The translations under genes were made by a program, and so were the position numbers. A model generated the notes under the pieces. That model made no database searches. It was not told where the DNA came from and saw only the letters and a program-made list of their open reading frames with translations. Source: Eurosta solidaginis (Eukaryota; Arthropoda; Insecta; Diptera; Tephritidae). Taken from it: a stretch of DNA of 64,000 nt. Position 1 is the first letter of the stretch, and the number at the start of each line of letters is the position of its first letter. Below, one piece after another: positions 8,229-20,676 of this stretch. The stretch is taken from the NCBI RefSeq assembly GCF_040869045.1, contig NC_090322.1:187611477-187675476 (forward strand), in the 5' to 3' direction.

Positions 8229-11040
8229 TCTAGATTTCAAGCAATGGGCACAACGAAAATATTTTGAAACACTTGGCTTTTTCAACAGTAAATTTCCATG
8301 TGATTTGTTTACATATTTGCACAATTAATTTGTGCTATTGAATTGAGAAAGGTTGATATTTGTACAATAAGCAGAAACTTCTAGATTTCAGCCCATGGGC
8401 ACAACGAAAATATTTTGAAACATTTGGCTTTTTCAACAGAAATTTCCATGTGATTTGTTTACATATTTGCACAGTTAATTTGTGCTATTGAATTGAGAAA
8501 GGTTGATATTAGACAATAAGTAGAAACTTCTAGATTTCAGGCAATGGGCACAACGAAAATATTTTGAAACATTTGGCTTTTTCAACAGTAAATTTCCATG
8601 TGATTTGTTTACATATTTGCACAGTTAATTTGTGCTATTGAATTGAGAAAGGTTGATATTAGACAATAAGTAGAAACTTTTAGATTTCAGACAATGGGCA
8701 CAACGAAAATTTTTTGAAACAATTGGCTTTGTCAAGAGTAAATTTCCATGTGATTTGTTTACATATTTGCACAGTTAATTTGTGCTATTGAATTGAGAAA
8801 GGTTGATATTAGACAATTAGTAGAAACATCTAGATTTCAGGCACAATGAAAATATTTTGAAACATTTGGCTGTTTCAACAGTAAATTTCCATGTGATTTG
8901 TTTACATATAGGCACAATTAATTTGTGCTATTGAATTGAGAAAGGTTGATATTTGTACAATAAGCAGAAACTTCTAGATTTCAGGCAATGGGCACAACGA
9001 AAATATTTTGAAACACTTGGCTTTTTCAACAGTAAATTTCCATGTGATTTGTTTACATATTTGCACAATTAATTTGTGCTATTGAATTGAGAAAGGTTGA
9101 TATTTGTACAATAAGCAGAAACTTCTAGATTTCAGCCAATGGGCACAACGAAAATATTTTGAAACATTTGGCTTTTTCAACAGAAATTTCCATGTGATTT
9201 GTTTTCATATTTGCACAGTTAATTTGTGCTATTGAATTGAGAAAGGTTGATATTAGACAATAAGTAGGAACTTCTAGATTTCAGGCAATGGGCACAACGA
9301 AAATATTTTGAAACATTTGGCTTTTTCAACAGTAAATTTCCATGTGATTTGTTTACATATTTGCACAGTTAATTTGTGCTATTGAATTGAGAAAGTTTGA
9401 TATAAGACAATAAGTAGAAAGTTCTAGATTTCAGGCAATGGGCACAACGAAAATATTTTGAAACATTGGCTTTTTCAACAGTAAATTTCCGTTTGATTTG
9501 TTTACATATTTGCACAGTTAATTTGTGCTATTGAATTGAGAAAGGTTGATATTAGACAATAAGTAGGAACTCTAGATTTCAGGCAATGGGCACAACGAAA
9601 ATATTTTGAAACATTTGGCTTTTTCAACAGTAAATTTCCATGTGATTTGTTTACATATTTGCACAGTTAATTTGTTCTATTGAATTGAGAAAGGTTGATA
9701 TTAGACAATAAGTAGAAACTTTTAGATTTCAGAAAATGGGCACAACGAAAATATTTTGAAACATTTGGCTTTTTCAACAGTAAATTTCCATGTGATTTGT
9801 TTACATATTTGCACAGTTAATTTGTGCTATTGAATTGAGAAAGGTTGATATTAGACAATAAGTAGGAACTCTAGATTTCAGGCAATGGGCACAACGAAAA
9901 TATTTTGAAACATTTGGCTTTTTCAACAGAAATTTCCATGTGATTTGTTTACATATTTGCACAGTTAATTTGTGCTATTGAATTGAGAAAGGTTGATATT
10001 AGACAATAAGTAGGAACTTCTAGATTTCAGGCAATGGGCACAACGAAAATATTTTGAAACATTTGGCTTTTTCAACAGTAAATTTCCATGTGATTTGTTT
10101 ACATATTTGCACAGTTAATTTGTGCTATTGAATTGAGAAAGTTTGATATAAGACAATAAGTAGAAAGTTCTAGATTTCAGGCAATGGGCACAACGAAAAT
10201 ATTTTGAAACATTGGCTTTTTCAACAGTAAATTTCCGTTTGATTTGTTTACATATTTGCACAGTTAATTTGTGCTATTGAATTGAGAAAGGTTGATATTA
10301 GACAATAAGTAGGAACTCTAGATTTCAGGCAATGGGCACAACGAAAATATTTTGAAACATTTGGCTTTTTCAACAGTAAATTTCCATGTGATTTGTTTAC
10401 ATATTTGCACAGTTAATTTGTTCTATTGAATTGAGAAAGGTTGATATTAGACAATAAGTAGAAACTTTTAGATTTCAGAAAATGGGCACAACGAAAATAT
10501 TTTGAAACATTTGGCTTTTTCAACAGAAATTTCCATGTGATTTGTTTACATATTTGCACAGTTAATTTGTGCTATTGAATTGAGAAAGGTTGATATTAGA
10601 CAATAAGTAGGAACTCTAGATTTCAGGCAATGGGCACAACGAAAATATTTTGAAACATTTGGCTTTTTCAACAGTAAATTTCCATGTGATTTGTTTACAT
10701 ATTTGCACAGTGAATTTGTGCTGTTGACTTGAGAAAGGTTGATATTTGTACAATAAGCAGAAACTTCTAGATTTCAGCCAATGGACACAACGAAAATATT
10801 TTGAAACATTTGGCTTTTTCAACAGAAATTTCCATGTGATTTGTTTACATATTTGCACAGTTAATTTGTGCTATTGAATTGAGAAAGGTTGATATTAGAC
10901 AATAAGTAGGAACTTCTAGATTTCAGGCAATGGGCACAACGAAAATATTTTGAAACATTTGGCTTTTTCAACAGTAAATTTCCATGTGATTTGTTTACAT
11001 ATTTGCACAGTTAATTTGTGCTATTGAATTGAGAAAGTTT
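8229..11040 (+). repeat. 5-mer higher-order repeat, ~745 bp period
   Basis: Variant markers recur every five monomers. cagcccatggg at 8391 and cagccaatggg at 9134 are 743 bp apart. aaagtttgatataagac recurs with a 746-bp step (marker ataagac at 9402 and 10148), as does taggaactctag (9564 and 10310). The next step, 10148 to 11044, is 896 bp, one monomer longer, because an extra unit carrying cagccaatgga lies near 10776. Confidence 0.8.
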
Positions 11041-11043
11041 GAT

Positions 11044-11650
11044 ATAAGACAATAAGTAGAAAGTTCTAGATTTCAGGCAATGGGCACAACGAAAATATTT
11101 TGAAACATTGGCTTTTTCAACAGTAAATTTCCGTTTGATTTGTTTACATATTTGCACAGTTAATTTGTGCTATTGAATTGAGAAAGGTTGATATTTGTAC
11201 AATAAGTAGAAACTTCTAGATTTCAGGAAATGGATACAACGTAAATATTTTGAAACATTTGGCTTTTTCAACAGTAAATTTCCATGTGATCTGTTTAAAT
11301 ATTTGCACAGTTAATTTGTGGTATTGAATTGAGAAAGGTTGATATTGGACAATAAATAGAAACTTCTAGATTTCAGGCAATGGGCACAACGTAAATATTT
11401 TGAAACAATTGGCTTTTTCAACAATAAATTTCCGTGTGATTTATTTACATATTTGCACAGTTAATTTGTTCTATTGAATTGAGAAAGGTTGATACTAGAC
11501 AATAAGTAGAAACTTCTAGATTTCAGGCAATGGGCACAACGAAAATATTTTGAAACATTTGGCTTTTTCAACAGTAAATTTCCATGTGATTTATTTACAT
11601 ATTTGCACAGTTAATTTGTTCTATTGAATTGAGAAAGGTTGATATTAGAC
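11044..11650 (+). repeat. Second copy of a four-monomer block first seen at 7371-7975
   Basis: Diagnostic variants repeat at a constant offset of 3673 bp: ataagac at 7371 and 11044, tttaaatatt at 7621 and 11294, actagac at 7821 and 11494. The copies separate after about 600 bp. They carry small differences (for example gatttg against gatctg), so this is an older, non-adjacent duplication. Confidence 0.8.
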
Positions 11651-12163
11651 AATAAGTAGAAACTTTTAGATTTCAGAAAATGGGCACAAAGAAAATATTT
11701 TGAAACATTTGGCTTTTTCAACAGTAAATTTCCATGTGATTTGTTTACATATTTGCACAATTAATTTGTGCTATTGAATTGAGAAAGGTTGATATTTGTA
11801 CAACAAGTAGAAACTTCTAGATTTCAGGCAATGGGCACAACGAAAATATTTTGAAACATTTGGCTTTTTCAACAGTAAATTTCCATGTGATTTGTTTACA
11901 TATTTGCACAGTTAATTTGTGCTATTGAATTGAGAAAGGTTGATATTAGACAACAAGTAGAAACTTCTAGATTTCAAGCAATGGGCACAACGAAAATATT
12001 TTGAAACATTTGACTTTTTCAACAGAAATTTCCATGTGATTTGTTTACATATTTGCACAGTTAATTTGTGCTATTAAATTGAGAAAGGCTGATATTAGAC
12101 AATAAGTAAAAACTACTAGATTTCAGGCAATGGGCACAACGAAAATATTTTGAAACATTTGGC

Positions 12164-12222
12164 TTTTTCAACAGTAAATTTCCATGTGATTTGTTTACAT
12201 ATTTGCACAGTTAAGGTGTGGT
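12164..12222 (+). repeat. Truncated 59-bp satellite monomer
   Basis: Two tttttcaacag markers lie only 59 bp apart (12164 and 12223). The junction reads cagttaaggtgtggtttttt, joining the middle of one monomer to the start of the next, with ggtgtgg as apparent filler. It is an illegitimate, out-of-register event, unlike the in-register changes elsewhere. Confidence 0.85.
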
Positions 12223-15200
12223 TTTTTCAACAGTAAATTTCCATGTGATTTGTTTACATATTTGCACAGTTAATTTGTGCTAATGAATTGAGAAAGGTTG
12301 ATATTAGACAATAAGTAGAAACTTTTAAATTTCAGACAATGGGCACAACGAAAATATTTTGAAACATTTGGCTTTTTCAACAGTAAATTTCCATGTGATT
12401 TGTTTACATATTTGCACAATTAATTTGTGCTATTGAATTGAGAAAGGTTGATATTTGTACAACAAGTAGAAACTTCTAGATTTCAGGCAATGGGCACAAC
12501 GAAAATATTTTGAAACATTTGGCTTTTTCAACAGTAAATTTCCATGTGATTTGTTTACATATTTGCACAGTTAATTTGTGCTATTGAATTGAGAAAGGTT
12601 GATATTAGACAACAAGTAGAAACTTCTAGATTTCAAGCAATGGGCGCAGCGAAAATATTTTGAAACATTTGGCTTTTTCAACAGTAAATTTCCATGTGAT
12701 TTCTTTACATATTTGCACAATTAATTTGTGCTATTGAATTGAGTAAGGTTGATATTTGTACAACAAGTAGAAACTTCTAGATTTCAGGCAATGGGCACAA
12801 CGAAAATATTTTGAAACATTTGGCCTTTTCAACAGAAATTTCCATGTGATTTGTTTACATATTTGCACAGTTAATTTGTGCTATTGAATTGAGAAAGGTT
12901 GATATTAGACAATAAGTAAAAACTTTTAGATTTCAGACAATGGGCACAACGAAAATATTTTGAAACATTTGGCTTTTTCAACAGCAAATTTCCATGTGAT
13001 TTGTTTACATATTTGCACAGTTAATTTGTGCTATTGAATTGAGAAAGGTTGATATTAGACAATAAGTAGAAACTTCTAGATTTCAGGCAATGGGCACAAC
13101 GAAAATATTTTGAAACATTTGGCTTTTCAACAGAAATTTCCATGTGATTTGTTTACATATTTGCACAGTTAATTTGTGCTATTGAATTGAGAAAGGTTGA
13201 TATTAGACAATAAGTAGAAACTTCTAGATTTCAAGCAATGGGCACAACGAAAATATTTTGAAACATTTGGCTTTTTCAACAGTAAATTTCCATGTGATTT
13301 GTTTACATATTTGCACAGTTAATTTGTGCTATTGAATTGAGAAAGATTGATATTAGACAATAAGTAGAAACTTCTAGATTTCAGGCAATGGGCACAACGA
13401 AAATATTTTGAAACATTTGGCTTTTTCAACAGTAAATTTCCATGTGATTTGTTTACATATTTGCACAGTTAATTTGTGCTACTGAATTGAGAAATGTTGA
13501 TATCAGACAACAAGTAGAAACTTCTAGATTTCAAGCAATGTGCACAACGAAAATATTTTGAAACATTTGGCTTTTTCAACAGTAAATTTCCATGTGATTT
13601 GTTTACATATTTGCACAGTTAATTTGTGCTATTGAATTGAGAAAGGTTGATATTAGACAATAAGTAGAAACTTCTACATTTCAGGCAATGGGCACAACGA
13701 AAATATTTTGAAACATTTGGCTTTTACAACAGAAATTTCCATGTGATTTGTTTACATATTTGCACAGTTAATTTGTGCTATTGAATTGAGAAAGGTTGAT
13801 ATTAGACAACAAGTAGAAACTTCTAGATTTCAAGCAATGGGCACAACGAAAATATTTTGAAACATTTGGCTTTTTCAACAGAAATTTCCATGTGATTTGT
13901 TTACATATTTGCACAGTTAATTTGTGCTATTGAATTGAGAAAGGTTGATATTAGACAATAAGTAGAAACTTCTAGATTTCAGGCAATGGGCACAACGAAC
14001 ATATTTTGAAACATTTGGCTTTTTCAACAGAAATTTCCATGTGATTTGTTTACATATTTGCACAGTTAATTTGTGTTATTGAATTGAGAAAGGTCGATAT
14101 TAGACAATAAGTAGAAACTTTTAGATTTCAGACAATGGGCACAACGAAAATATTTTGAAACATTTGGCTTTTTCAACAGAAATTTCCATGTGATTTGTTT
14201 ACATATTTGCACAGTTAATTTGTGCTATTGAATTGAGAAAAGCTGATATTAGACAATAAGTAGAAACTTCTAGATTTCAGACAATGGGCACAACGAAAAT
14301 ATTTTGAAACATTTGGCTTTTTCAACAGTAAATTTCCATGTGATTAGCTTACATATTTGCACAGTTAATTTATGCTATTGAATTGAGAAAGGTTGATATT
14401 AGACAATAAGTAGAAACTTTTAGATTTCAGACAATGGGCACAACGAAAATATTTTGAAACATTTGGCTTTTTCAACAGTAAATTTCCATGTGATTAGCTT
14501 ACATATTTGCACAGTTAATTTGTGCTATTGAATTGAGGAAGGTTGATATTAGACAATAAGTAGAAACTTCTAGATTTCAGGCAATGGGCACACCGAAAAT
14601 ATTTTGAAACATTTGGCTTTTTCAACAGAAATTTCCATGTGATTTGTTTACATATTTGCACAGTTAATTTGTGCTATTGAATTGAGAAAGGTTGATATTA
14701 GACAATAAGTAGAAACTTTTAGATTTCAGACAATGGGCACAACGAAAATATTTTGAAACATTTGGCTTTTTCAACAGAAATTTCCATGTGATTTGTTTAC
14801 ATATTTGCACCGTTAATTTGTGCTATTGAATTGAGAAAGGCTGATATTAGACAATAAGTAGAAACTTCTAGATTTCAGGCAATGGGCATAACGAAAATAT
14901 TTTGAAACATTTGGCTTTTCAACAGAAATTTCCATGTGATTTGTTTACATATTTGCACAGTTAATTTGTGCTATTGAATTGAGAAAGGTTGATATTAGAC
15001 AATAAGTAGAAACTTCTAGATTTCAAGCAATGGGCACAACGAAAATATTTTGAAACATTTGACTTTTTCAACAGTAAATTTCCATGTGATTTGTTTACAT
15101 ATTTGCACAGTTAATTTGTGCTATTGAATTGAGAAAGATTGATATTAGACAATAAGTAGAAACTTCTAGATTTCGGGCAATGGGCACAACGAAAATATTT

Positions 15201-18200
15201 TGAAACATTTGGCTTTTTCAACAGTAAATTTCCATGTGATTTGTTTACATATTTGCACAGTTAATTTGTGCTACTGAATTGAGAAAGGTTGATATTAGAC
15301 AACAAGTAGAAACTTCTAGATTTCAAGCAATGTGCACAACGAAAATAATTTGAAACATTTGGCTTTTTCAACAGTAAATTTCCATGTGATTTGTTTACAT
15401 ATTTGCACAGTTAATTTGTGCTATTGAATTGAGAAAGGTTGATATTAGACAATAAGTAGAAACTTCTACATTTCAGGCAATGGGCACAACGAAAATATTT
15501 TGAAACATTTGGCTTTTTCAACAGAAATTTCCATGTGATTTGTTTACATATTTGCACAGTTAATTTGTGCTATTGAATTGAGAAAGGTTGATATTAGACA
15601 ACAAGTAGAAAGTTTTAGATTTCAAGCAATGGGCACAACGAAAATATTTTGAAACATTTGGCTTATTCAACAGAAATTTCCATGTGATTTGTTTACATAT
15701 TTGCACAGTTAATTAGTGCTATTGAATTGAGAAAGGTTGATATTAGACAATAAGTAGAAACTTCTAGATTTCAGGCAATGGGCACAACGAAAATATTTTG
15801 AAACATTTGGCTTTTTCAGCAGAAATTTCCATGTGATTTGTTTACATATTTGCACAGTTAATTTGTGCTATTGAATTGAGAAAGGTCGATATTAGACAAT
15901 AAGTAGAAACTTTTAGATTTCAGACAATGGGCACAACGAAAATATTTTGAAACATCTGGCTTTTTCAACAGAAATATCCATGTGATTTGTTTACATGTTT
16001 GCACAGTTAATTTGTGCTATTGAATTGAGAAAAGCTGATATTAGACAATAAGTAGAAACTTCTAGATTTCAGACAATGGGCACAACGAAAATATTTTGAA
16101 ACATTTGGCTTTTTCAACAGTAAATTTCCATGTGATTAGCTTACATATTTGCACAGTTAATTTGTGCTATTGAATTGAGGAAGGTTGATATTAGACAATA
16201 AGTAGAAACTTCTAGATTTCAGGCAATGGGCACAACGGAAATATTTTGAAACATTTGGCTTTTTCAACAGAATTTTCCATGCGATTTGTTTACATATTTG
16301 CACAGTTAATTTGTGCTATTGAATTGAGAAAGGTTGATATTAGACAATAAGTAGAAACTTCTAGATTTCAGGCAATGGGCACAACTAAAATATTTTGAAA
16401 CATTTGGCTTTTTCAACAGAAATTTCCATGTGATTTGTTTACATTTTTGCACAGTTAATTTGTGCTATTGAATTGAGAAAGGCTGATATTAGACAATAAG
16501 TAGAAACTTCTAGATTTCAGGCAATGGGCACAACGAAAATATTTTGAAACATTTGGTTTTTTCAACAGTAAATTTCCATGTGATTTGTTTACATATTTGC
16601 ACAGTTAATTTGTGCTATTGAATTGAGAAAGATTGATATTAGACAATAAGTAGAAAGTTCTAGATTTCAGGCAATGGGCACAACGAAAATATTTTGAAAC
16701 ATTTGGCTTTTGCAACAGTAAATTTCCATGTGATTTGTTTACATATTTGCACAGTTAATTTGTGCTACTGAATTGAGAAAGGCTGATATTAGACAATAAA
16801 TATAAACTTCAAGCTTTCAAGCAATGGGCACAACGAAAATATTTTGAAACACTTGGCTTTTCCAACAGTAAATTTCCATGTGATTTGCTTACATATTTGC
16901 ACAATTAATTTGTGCTATTGAATTGAGAAAGGTTGATATTTGTACAATAAGTAGAAACTTCTAGATTTCAGGCAATGGGCACAACGTAAATATTTTGAAA
17001 CAATTGGCTTTGTCAAGAGTAAATTTCCATGTGATTTGTTTACATATTTGCAGAGTGAATTTGTGCTATTGAATTGAAAAAGGTTGATATTTGTACAATA
17101 AGTAGAAAGTTCTAGATTTCAGGCAATGGGCACAACGAAAATATTTTGAAACATTTGGCTTTTTCAACAGAAATTTCCATGTGATTTGTTTACTTAATTG
17201 CACAGTTAATTTGTGCTATTGAATTGAGAAAGGTTGATATTAGACAACAAGTAGAAACTTCTAGATTTCAAGCAATGGGCACAACGAAAATATTTTGAAA
17301 CATTTGGCTTTTTCAACAGTAAATTTCCATGTGATTAGCTTACATATTTCCACAGTTAATTTGTGCTATTGAATTGAGAAAGGTTGATATTAGACAATAA
17401 GTAGAAACTTCTAGATTTAAGGCAATGGGCACAACGAAAGTATTTTGAAACATTTGGCTTTTTCAACAGTAAATTGCCATGTGATTAGCTTACATATTTG
17501 CACAGTTAATTTGTGCTATTGAATTGAGAAAGGTTGATATTAGACAATAAGTAGAAACTTCTAGATTTCAGACAATGGGCACAACGAAAATATTTTGAAA
17601 CATTTGGCTTTTTCAACAGAAATTTCCATGTGATTTGTTTACATATTTGCACAGTAAATTTGTGCTACTGAATTGAGAAAGGTTGATATTAGACAACAAG
17701 TAGAAACTTCTAGATTTCAAGCAATGGGCACAACGAAAATATTTTGAAACATTTGGCTTTTTCAACAGTAAATTTCCATGTGATTAGCTTACATATTTCC
17801 ACAGTTAATTTGTGCTATTGAATTGAGAAAGGTTGATATTAGATAATAAGTAGAAACTTTTAGATTTCAGGCAATGGGCACAACGAAAATATTTTGAAAC
17901 ATTTTGCTTTTTCAACAGAAATTTCCATATGATTTGTTTACATATTTGCACAGTTAATTTGTGCTATTGAATTGAGAAAGGTTGATATTAGACAATAAGT
18001 AGAAACTTCTAGATTTCAGGCAATGGGCACAACGAAAATATTTTGAAACATTTGGCTTTTTCAACAGTAAATTTCCATGTGATTTGTTTACATATTTGCA
18101 CAGTTAATTTGTGCTACTGAATTGAGAAAGGTTGATATTAGACAACAAGTAGCAACTTCTAGATTTCAAGCAATGGGCACAACGAAAATATTTTGAAACA

Positions 18201-20080
18201 TTTGGCTTTTTCAACAGTAAATTTCCATGTGATTAGCTTACATATTTCCACAGTTAATTTGTGCTATTGAATTGAGAAAGGTTGATATTAGACAATAAAT
18301 AGAAACTTCTAGATTTCAAGCAATGGGCACAACGAAAATATTTTGAAACATTTGGCTTTTTCAACAGTAAATTTCCATGTGATTTGTTTACATATTTGCA
18401 CAGTTAATTTGTGCTATTGAATTGAGAAAGGTTGATATTAGACAATAAGTAGAAACTTCTAGATTTCAGACAATGGGCACAACGAAAATATTTTGAAACA
18501 TTTGGCTTTTTCAACAGAAATTTCCATGTGATTTGTTTACATATTTTCACAGTTAATTTGTGCTATTGAATTGAGAAAGGTTGATATTAGACAACAAGTA
18601 GAAACTTCTAGATTTCAAGCAATGGGCACAACGAAAATATTTTGAAACATTTGGCTTTTTCAACAGAAATTTCCATGTGATTTGTTTACATATTTGCACA
18701 GTTAATTAGTGCTATTGAATTGAGAAAGGTTGATATTAGACAATAAGTAGAAACTTCTAGATTTCAGGCAATGGGCACAACGAAAATATTTTGAAACATC
18801 TGGCTTTTTCAACAGAAATATCCATGTGATTTGTTTACATGTTTGCACAGTTAATTTGTGCTATTGAATTGAGAAAAGCTGATATTAGACAATAAGTAGA
18901 AACTTCTAGATTTCAGACAATGGGCACAACGAAAATATTTTGAAACATTTGGCTTTTTCAACAGTAAATTTCCATGTGATTTCTTTACATATTTGCACAA
19001 TTAATTTGTGCTATTGAATTGAGTAAGGTTGATATTTGTACAACAAGTAGAAACTTCTAGATTTCAGGCTATGGGCACAACGAAAATATTTTGAAACATT
19101 TGGCCTTTTCAACAGAAATTTCCATGTGATTTGTTTACATATTTGCACAGTTAATTTGTGCTATTGAATTGAGAAAGGTTGATATTAGACAATAAGTAAA
19201 AACTTTTAGATTTCAGACAATGGGCACAACGAAAATATTTTGAAACATTTGGCTTTTTCAACAGCAAATTTCCATGTGATTTGTTTACATATTTGCACAG
19301 TTAATTTGTGCTATTGAATTGAGAAAGGTTGATATTAGACAATAAGTAGAAACTTCTACATTTCAGGCAATGGGCACAACGAAAATATTTTGAAACATTT
19401 GGCCTTTTCAACAGAAATTTCCATGTGATTTGTTTACATATTTGCACAGTTAATTTGTGCTATTGAATTGAGAAAGGTTGATATTAGACAATAAGTAAAA
19501 ACTTTTAGATTTCAGACAATGGGCACAACGAAAATATTTTGAAACATTTGGCTTTTTCAACAGTAAATTTCCATGTGATTTGTTTACATATTTGCACAGT
19601 TAATTTGTGCTATTGAATTGAGAAAGGTTGATATTAGACAACAAGTAGAAACTTCTAGATTTCAAGCAATGGGCGCAGCGAAAATATTTTGAAACATTTG
19701 GCTTTTTCAACAGTAAATTTCCATGTGATTTCTTTACATATTTGCACAATTAATTTGTGCTATTGAATTGAGTAAGGTTGATATTTGTACAACAAGTAGA
19801 AACTTCTAGATTTCAGGCAATGGGCACAACGAAAATATTTTGAAACATTTGGCCTTTTCAACAGAAATTTCCATGTGATTTGTTTACATATTTGCACAGT
19901 TAATTTGTGCTATTGAATTGAGAAAGGTTGATATTAGACAATAAGTAAAAACTTTTAGATTTCAGACAATGGGCACAACGAAAATATTTTGAAACATTTG
20001 GCTTTTTCAACAGCAAATTTCCATGTGATTTGTTTACATATTTGCACAGTTAATTTGTGCTATTGAATTGAGAAAGGTTG

Positions 20081-20676
20081 ATAATAGACAATAAGTAGAA
20101 ACTTCTAGATTTCAGGCAATGGGCACTACGAAAATATTTTGAAACATTTGGCTTTTCAACAGAAATTTCCATGTGATTTGTTTACATATTTGCACAGTTA
20201 ATTTGTGCTATTGAATTGAGAGAGGTTGATATTAGACAATAAGTAGAAACTTCTAGATTTCAAGCAATGGGCACAACGAAAATATTTTGAAACATTTGGC
20301 TTTTTCAACAGCAAATTTCCATGTGATTTGTTTACATATTTGCACAGTTAATTTGTGCTATTGAATTGAGAAAGGTTGATAATAGACAATAAGTAGAAAC
20401 TTCCAGATTTCAGGCAATGGGCACTACGAAAATATTTTGAAACATTTGGCTTTTCAACAGAAATTTCCATGTGATTTGTTTACATATTTGCACAGTTAAT
20501 TTGTGCTATTGAATTGAGAAAGGTTGATATTAGACAATAAGTAGAAAGTTCTAGATTTCAGGCAATGGGCACAACGAAAATATTTTGAAACATTTGGCTT
20601 TTTCAACAGTAAATTTCCATGTGATTTGTTTACATATTTGCACAGTTAATTTGTGCTACTGAATTGAGAAAGGCTG
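20081..20676 (+). repeat. 298-bp (two-monomer) tandem duplication inside cassette copy 1
   Basis: The rare variant gataatagac with gggcactacg occurs at 20081 and again 298 bp later at 20379. The other cassette copies carry it once (22625, 26218, 29961). One copy reads cttctag and the other cttccag, and the cttccag form is the one passed to copies 2 and 3. Confidence 0.75.

Noticed and set aside
10616..10858. Minus-strand open frame inside the satellite
   Set aside because: It is a reading of about one and a half satellite monomers. Only a few monomers happen to lack stops, and the protein is just the translated repeat.
12481..12630. CENP-B-box-like motif in the monomer
   Set aside because: I looked for a TTCG...CGGG type arrangement and found none. 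The GCACA/TGTGC dyad is a different structure.
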